This document shows positions 57,840 through 64,000 of a DNA stretch of 64,000 nt, piece after piece; within the stretch, counting starts at the first letter, position 1; every line of letters begins with the position of its first letter. A program made the translations under genes and the position numbers. The stretch is from Labyrinthula sp. Ha. Its lineage: Eukaryota; Sar; Bigyra; Labyrinthulida; Labyrinthulaceae. The DNA lies in contig JAALGZ010000004.1 of the NCBI GenBank assembly GCA_015227615.1, positions 372,001 through 436,000 of the forward strand, in the 5' to 3' direction. The notes under the pieces are model-generated. The model did no database searches. It saw only the letters and a list, made by a program, of their open reading frames with translations, and was not told where the DNA came from.

Positions 57840-60800
57840 AGCCTTTTGATACACAGGTTGACTTGAGTTAGCTTATCGCAATTGAGAAGACCCTGTAAAT
57901 GATAAAATCCTTATTGGGTAACTTACTTTCCCAGGAACTAAACCCTCCAATACTATGAGATCGGGCTCTAAAATTATCCGAAACAAAACTTGTAGAGTTA
58001 GTAGAACTCAAGAGCTCGTAGGAATAGCTTGTATAATAGGATGAACACCGCTTGATTTTTCGGTAGACATATCTAACACGACATGTTCAAACAAAGAGAC
58101 CACCCTTTGTGGGGAATTATTTTAAGAGTGCTGCTCCTTGCTAATCAAGAAAAAGTGATTGTAACTAATGAAGATGTTATATAATGTTACTACAACTTGC
58201 TGCCTAGGTTAACGATTAGGCAGTGACCTTCCTTAGCTCAATCTGTATAAATTCTTCTTCTAATAGTTGGTGTTAGCCGCTGATCCTCAAATCTTAGTTC
58301 TCCCTGGTGAACTCAAGTACACCCAAAGCTACAGCTAATGAAATTTGAACTAGTTTGTACTGAGTCTTGGAAAGAGAGTCTTTGGATCAACTGTTTTAGG
58401 TAGAGAAACATTGAAAAAACGCAGAAGACGAATCATAACTTTTTTTAGAGTTAATTAAAAATGAAGAAAAAGAAATTATTGTCGGCGATCAAGCATCATC
58501 TTAAGTTAAACCTTCCTAGCGAGCCAGTGATTTAGTGTTACGGGCCCATGCTAGTTTAGGTAACGTGTAGCGTAAGTAGGGTTAGAAACTAAAGAGTGCG
58601 GAAAACTCCACAATGAGGAATAGAAGATCTTCAAGCTCAACCGAACTCAAAGGATTTAATGATGAGCTCATTCACGTTTCTACATTCTTTAAAAGGTTCT
58701 TTGGTCAATTTCTCAGAAATCCACAATAAACTCATCAATCAGTTGCTCGGTCATCACTGAATCAAAATCAGGCAATTCTTTAATTAGAAGTCCACAACAT
58801 GCTTCTCTTTGCTTCCTCAATGTAATATTTATGCACATGGAAAATTACTCAATCACTAGTAAAAGTCCTTGAATAATTATGAAACCTCTATTAGGACTCT
58901 CTCTAGCTACTCTAGGCATATGTGTAGAGGTATCGAGCTTAGGAGAGGGTAGGATTAGGGCTCCTCTGAAAATTCTTGAGAGAAAGGTGTAGTTAGCCAA
59001 TACTGGTAATGGTTAGTGTACTAACCTTGAAAGTATTGCTTTCTCTTGTGTGGTTACTGTCATTTGTCGAAAACAAGTATTATCCCCCTTTAAATTTTGT
59101 CTTCATTTGCAGGAACATTTTTTGCAGTACACTTTATTGTATAATTCATACATTTTTTTAATACTTATGATCTGGCCTTGAGAAGCTCTGGGCTTCTCTT
59201 TTAGTTTTTGCAATTTCATTTATTTCTGCCGGCTCTACCAGTGATGTGCTAAGTGAGAAGTGCAATTATGCCTGAATGCTGCTGTTGTTCTGATGCAACA
59301 TGCGGTACCACAATAGATAAGTGCTAGTGAAAAGTTATTTTTTAAATTTCCTTCATCAACTGAAACAAAAATTAAATGTCAATATTTAAGTAAAGATTTA
59401 ATGCTGCTTTGGATTTTAGCAGTACGCGGACTGCGTTGGTTGCCATTTCCATAGTTGAAGAGAAAGGTTGTATATTTCCCAGACTTTTAGCACTTTCAAA
59501 ACTAGTCATTCTAGAATGGTGATTTAAGAATGTTTGAATTAGCTTGGGTTTGAAAGTTATTCTTTTCAGTAGTGAATGGTACAAATTGACGCTTTGTTGC
59601 TTTACAGTAGCACGGCATATAAAAAAAAGCTTAACTGTGTGAAGGCTTTGACCTTGATAGTACATACAGCAACCAACGGGGTCATATTTGGCTTCTTGTA
59701 TTCAAATTGAAGTGTTAAATTCAAATAATGTTGATAACTTACTAACTTTGTTAAATTTATTAATCAATATCAATAATCAACTTAAGAGCATGGTACTTAA
59801 GAATTTGGCTCTTATCCGAATCATATGAAAATGTCCATATACTTAGTCATGTCACTCTAAAATAGTCCGGGAGTACCATAAGAATGAGTCATGTGATATT
59901 AGATTTTTACGTAGTATGTTGAGAATATAGCAAAAGGTCCCAATCATGGAGGTTTATCATAGATTTAAAAAAGAAGATAAATATTAGGGATCATTTTGGC
60001 CACAGTCACGTAGTCTCTTTCCTTAATGAAGATCGCCAGTCATTAATGATATATAAAGAAGAAACACCAAAGTAAGAAATTTATCATTAAGTTGTCAATG
60101 AATCAAAGGGCATAAATAATGTAAGCAATCCAAATAAGGAGTTTTCTACTAACATTGTTGCGGACGAGAGCAACTATCAAAATCAAATTCGTACAAAGGA
60201 AATATGACAAAATATAGTTTAGTTGTAGTCGCCCCATCTTAGGCTGGCATTATCTATTTATATCATGCTTTAATTAGAATTTGTTCGATAGATTACTACC
60301 ATAGAACTAGTAAATCTGAGCAACTGTTTTCATGCAGTAGTAGCTGTTGGAGTTTTCTACAGTTGCTTGCGGAGTACCGTAGGTATCTGCCTTAATTTCT
60401 GGAAACATAAACTTTCGTATTAAGCCTTGAGTGTTATGTAGTCCATTCTAGTATAAAATTCTTCACTTTTTTTGTTTTGTCGGAGAAAAAAAGAGGTACT
60501 GTCAATTCATATATCCAGGAACCCGTAACGCCATATCAGAGATGGAGTTGGACAAGGTTTTTAGGAACCATCATAGCTGCAGATAAACTGAGTGAGAAAG
60601 AATATTGATTTGAAAGTTTTTTACTTAGAACCTGCTGTCGTGCCCTCAGCTCATTTAGATCAAGTTATCCGGAATTTTGTTAGTTTTTAGTGCTCAATCA
60701 CTATAACCTTCAAAACACAATTAAATTAAGTGGTAAATTAGGACACTCTAAACTCAAGACATATGACAATATGAAGCAAAATGGCTTAACATTCACAGCT

Positions 60801-62616
60801 TAGACGCACTAACCTCAATCTCTACTTCATTTCCCTCGACCTTACTAAATCATGCTCATGGGCACCCCCAAACAAGACATCGTGTCTTCGCTGCCACCAC
60901 AAAGCAATCTTATGATGAACTCTAGTACACATTGTACGAGAAGCAGGTTTATTAATCTAAGTGTAACACTAAGTTATGCTCTGTGCTGAACTAAATTGGG
61001 CATTGAGATCATGCTATTCCAAGACAAGATCTTATTATTTAATATTATTTTCAGTTCGTGTTTCAAATCTTCAGTTCTGTTTGATAAGTGAGAGATTTTT
61101 TCTTCGTTAATTCACCTAAGTTACACAAATAGTGCAACTAAACAAAATTAAGTTGTTACGAAACCTATTTCTTCCAAAGATTATGGTTTCGCTTAAAATG
61201 TATAATAAAGTTTGTTGCACAGTAGTCTTCATAATTTATAAAGTGGGTATTTCTAGAATACTTTGCTTGAACTATAGCAATTTATTGCGACATTTGCAAA
61301 TGATTGCCATTTAAATTCAGTTGTTGCGACCTGTATGAAGGTTGTTGCCTCTAGCGCGCTCTTTGCAAGTGCTTTGGGAGATTTTTCTGATCTTACAATA
61401 AATGATTCTATGTTATAACAAAATAATTCTCTTTTCCATGCGTGTATAGATGTTTAATACTCCCTTCCTAGCTCTATTAACACCTATAGTTTTACGATAT
61501 CGTGGCTATATTACAAAAGAAAATGATGCTACATGCCTAGTGTACCATAGCGGTCATTAGTCCGGTAATGCACAGACATCATACACATAAATTGCTAACT
61601 CTTCCATTAAACTATTTCAGGTAAAAAACATACTTAATTGCCCATGCTTTCAAACCCTTAAGACTTTCAGATCCAGTGAGGGGAAATTTATCATCCTCTT
61701 TCTGATTAAATTCGTTCTTGTAAATATTTGTTTCCATTTTTTCTTTGGTCTCTGGATATTGTAGTGTTGAATTTCGCGCTTGTGCGGTTTTTGTTCAAAA
61801 CTAAATATGCATGCAGTAGCTTTACAATTTTAAAAAAAGATTAGAAAACCTAGTCCTCAAGAACTTTGAAAGGGTAGAATTAATCTCAGCGCTCATTTCT
61901 CGCTAAATAAACAAGGTAAGCTAGTATACAAGTTCTTGAGGAAGGAATTATGTTGTGATGACAGTAGAAATTCCACCTGACTAGTTTCTGAAACTTTTTA
62001 GAAAACGCAAAAGTACTCCAACATGAGGCCACCTGATCATTTAAACTTTTTTTTAGAATGAGAACACAGAAGCAATTGGCTCCTATTGTTCCCCTCTTAG
62101 ACAATCAAAGATAAAAAAACTTGCACTGAGAAGTTAGACCAAGCTTCAAATTAAGGAAAAATGCCCTCATTTTCTCCGTATTCCCTATTACAAAAGTTTT
62201 TTTGTTAGAAGAGTTTTGGAGCATTAATATCCACAGAAAATACGTTATTAACGCGTTCTGCTTAACTCAGGCATGACAATGGCTCTATATTAAAGCACAA
62301 TGCAGTCAGTATTAGCCATGGTATATCTCAAGAGTGTCATTTACATAGAAACAAACAGGATAAGCATTTTAGCCATGCTGTATTTGTGCAAAGTAGGACT
62401 TTTCCACGAAAGCAGATATGTTTGTAGAACGTAGGTATAATGTAATATAACTGCGATGATTTTGTCTCTTGAAAGTTGAATCTGATGAAAAACATAGTTG
62501 GTATAAATCGATTTATTCAACATATGTTGTTGATAATTATACAAACATTGCGTGAGATTGAAGGCATTTGCAGAGAGTCACCACGGTTTGAAGACTTAAT
62601 GTTTAAGCCAAATAAC
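57840..62616. other. Long geneless region (4.8 kb)
   Basis: AT-rich with unmatched frames (97 residues at 59372-59665 minus is the longest). A possible 19-residue Cys-rich peptide at 59268-59327 is noted in the findings. No RNA gene was recognised. Confidence 0.5.
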
Positions 62617-63261
62617 TTACTCCGAAGCAGCCTCTGGAACCACAAGTGGTCCTTTTCTTCCTAGGTACTTAGCTTGGTTTCCATCCGCAATTAAAAGTCC
62701 TTCTTTTCTCATCCTTGCATATTCTGGTTTTGACCATTTGGTGAAACCCCATTTCTTCGAAATTGTGATCTTTTGTCTACCAGGGAATTTGAACTTTGCA
62801 CGTCTTAAAGCTTCAATTGCATGTGGCATATTTTGTTTCTTTGTTCTTACAGAAAGTAAAATCTGCCCAATCTTCACCCTTGCTACCAATCCTTCTGGCT
62901 TTCCGTATGCGTGTCTCATTCCGGTTTGAAGTCTATCAGCTCCAGCACACGAAAGCATCTTATTAATTCTAACTACATGATAAGGATGAGCTCTAATTCT
63001 TAGATGAAATCCTTCACGACCAGTATACTTGGTAAGATACTTGTTACATGCGATACGAGCAGCTTCTAAAGCCTCGGAAGAGATTTGTTCTCTCTCATCG
63101 GAGAAAAGGTGAACCACTTCAGGGAATACATCCACTCCAGCCCTCTTGTTACCCACGTCGTAAATACGAATTTTCGGTTCAGGTACACCTCTCAAGTAAC
63201 GAGACTTGATGTATGGCTTGTTCTTACAGTAGCGATAGCAACGAGCTGGTCTTCTACCCAT
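62617..63261 (-). CDS. RPL10: 60S ribosomal protein L10 (uL16)
   Basis: 214 residues, intronless, the normal length for the family. It begins [20 protein letters not shown], the near-universal eukaryotic start. I chose this ATG over one 13 codons upstream because the extra residues ([13 protein letters not shown]) are not part of the family. Conserved features include [61 protein letters not shown] (the P-site loop region) and [12 protein letters not shown]. The protein sits near the peptidyl transferase centre, joins late in 60S maturation and completes the central region of the subunit. It is divergent from the gene at 63607. Confidence 0.97.
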   Translation of the reverse strand: MGRRPARCYRYCKNKPYIKSRYLRGVPEPKIRIYDVGNKRAGVDVFPEVVHLFSDEREQISSEALEAARIACNKYLTKYTGREGFHLRIRAHPYHVVRINKMLSCAGADRLQTGMRHAYGKPEGLVARVKIGQILLSVRTKKQNMPHAIEALRRAKFKFPGRQKITISKKWGFTKWSKPEYARMRKEGLLIADGNQAKYLGRKGPLVVPEAASE

Positions 63262-63579
63262 TTCTTTTCTTTGTTGGTTTTGGTTAATCTGATATCGCAA
63301 ATTGTCCGCAAATGACGGACAATTTGCAACTTCCCATTTTCTAGAACTTTATTTGAAATTTCCACAAAAAACGACCGATCTGCGATCAGGCGTTTAGACA
63401 ATCTGTATGCAGGATACTTTTTTGGTATAGATTTTGATCCATCATGTGAATCAAAGCTTTTGGTTTGTATATACTAATAAACTTTTAGGGTACTTCTATG
63501 TTTCGTGCATCAACTTGCTATACGGCGGCTCCTGCATAACCGATAAATCAGTTGAAAAAAGTTGTAAAGCCTAGAAAAT

Positions 63580-63589
63580 TTAACCGTTT
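63580..63589 (+). promoter_or_regulatory. TTAACCGTTT motif upstream of the right-edge gene
   Basis: ttaaccgttt lies 17 nt before the ATG, in the same orientation as the CTAACCGTT copies before the LisH and kinesin genes. Confidence 0.3.
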
Positions 63590-63606
63590 GAAAGGTAAGA
63601 AATGAA

Positions 63607-64000
63607 ATGTTGATTAAACACTATGAAGACCCATATTGGTTTATTATATTACTTAGAAACTATTTTAGGTTATTGCTTAGGTATAGAGCTGGAATATATT
63701 CCGTTGAAGCTGTTTCCCGCATCAAATTTAGTGGTTGGATACTATCCTTTACGAGGCACTCGCAAAGGTGTGCTGCATGTTTTTCTTCATTTCTAGATGA
63801 GAATGTGATATTTAAAGAAAGAATGAACTTCAAATCCGTGCTTAATGGATCTATTTTGGATTCTTCTGCAGAAACAGGACTGGACTCCTCAGTACTTAAA
63901 GAAAGTTATCTTGATCTAGGATTTAATGTTATTTCTCTTATTGAAGAGGTAGCAGATCAGCCCTTGGATGTCGGATTTACGCTTGGTGGGTTTTTGCGTG
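63607..64000 (+). CDS. Unknown protein, N-terminal part only
   Basis: One frame is open from the ATG at 63607 to the window edge, 131 codons without a stop, which is unusual in this AT-rich DNA. It starts MLIKHYEDPYWFIILLRNYF, a basic and hydrophobic amphipathic N-terminus (RLLLRYRAGIYSVEAVSRIKF), then becomes more acidic (SSAETGLDSSVLKESYLDLG). It runs off the right edge. The start of large bridge-like lipid-transfer proteins has this flavour, but I cannot support the assignment. A competing reading starts at 63623 and needs a 29-nt intron (gtgtgctgc...tttctag, 63762-63790); both converge on the same frame afterwards. Confidence 0.55.
   Translation, partial: MLIKHYEDPYWFIILLRNYFRLLLRYRAGIYSVEAVSRIKFSGWILSFTRHSQRCAACFSSFLDENVIFKERMNFKSVLNGSILDSSAETGLDSSVLKESYLDLGFNVISLIEEVADQPLDVGFTLGGFLR

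Noticed and set aside
63262-63300. Upstream ATG adding 13 residues to RPL10
   Set aside because: The family starts at [13 protein letters not shown] almost without exception; the extra residues are unrelated 5' leader.
1-64000. tRNA, rRNA, snRNA genes or CRISPR arrays
   Set aside because: Reading for tRNA boxes found only the two SINE copies. No rRNA, U-snRNA core or regularly spaced short repeats were recognised, though a covariance search could still find diverged ones.

Overview
The window comes from the nuclear genome of an AT-rich microbial eukaryote. The genes are eukaryotic: metacaspase, kinesin-2, glucosidase II alpha, ribosomal protein uL16/RPL10 and LRR proteins. TAA, TAG and TGA all end genes, so the code is standard. 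A kinesin-2 with a KIF3A-like tail argues that the cell builds cilia or flagella. Where frames had to be joined, the joins are GT-AG introns of about 28-32 nt (one is 38 nt). I modelled 13 of them, with 28 nt the commonest length. Introns this short are known from a few protist groups (Blastocystis, ciliates, nucleomorphs). I do not assign a lineage.

Layout. 1-2515: a LisH-motif protein (minus, runs off the left edge) diverges from a type I metacaspase. 4793-6732: a duplicated block holding an intact nitronate monooxygenase (NMO) gene and truncated pieces of its two neighbours. 9463-14296: a small host gene of unknown function hit by a decayed Ty1/copia LTR element (9931-14284) two codons before its original stop. 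15540-15995: a decayed MULE transposase. 18339-18564: a SINE-like element. 18757-25626: the source locus of the duplication, with an SRPBCC gene, a 4.2-kb apparently whole LINE, the second NMO gene and a Lys-rich unknown gene. 33420-37269: kinesin-2 and a small unknown gene. 43958-44185: a second SINE copy with a perfect 12-bp target duplication. 45296-48389: six-exon glucosidase II alpha. 52156-53574: an LRR protein. 54076-57831: a hAT-type DNA transposon with an 8-bp target duplication. 62617-64000: RPL10 and the start of an unknown gene.

The most informative structure is the inverted duplication. The right locus has intact genes on both sides of NMO. The left copy carries NMO plus the cut-off ends of both neighbours. 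It also preserves the empty site of the LINE, which in the right copy has driven apart a divergent SRPBCC/NMO pair that once shared about 185 bp of upstream DNA. Long stretches (25.6-33.4, 37.3-45.3, 48.4-52.1 and 57.8-62.6 kb) hold no gene that I can support.
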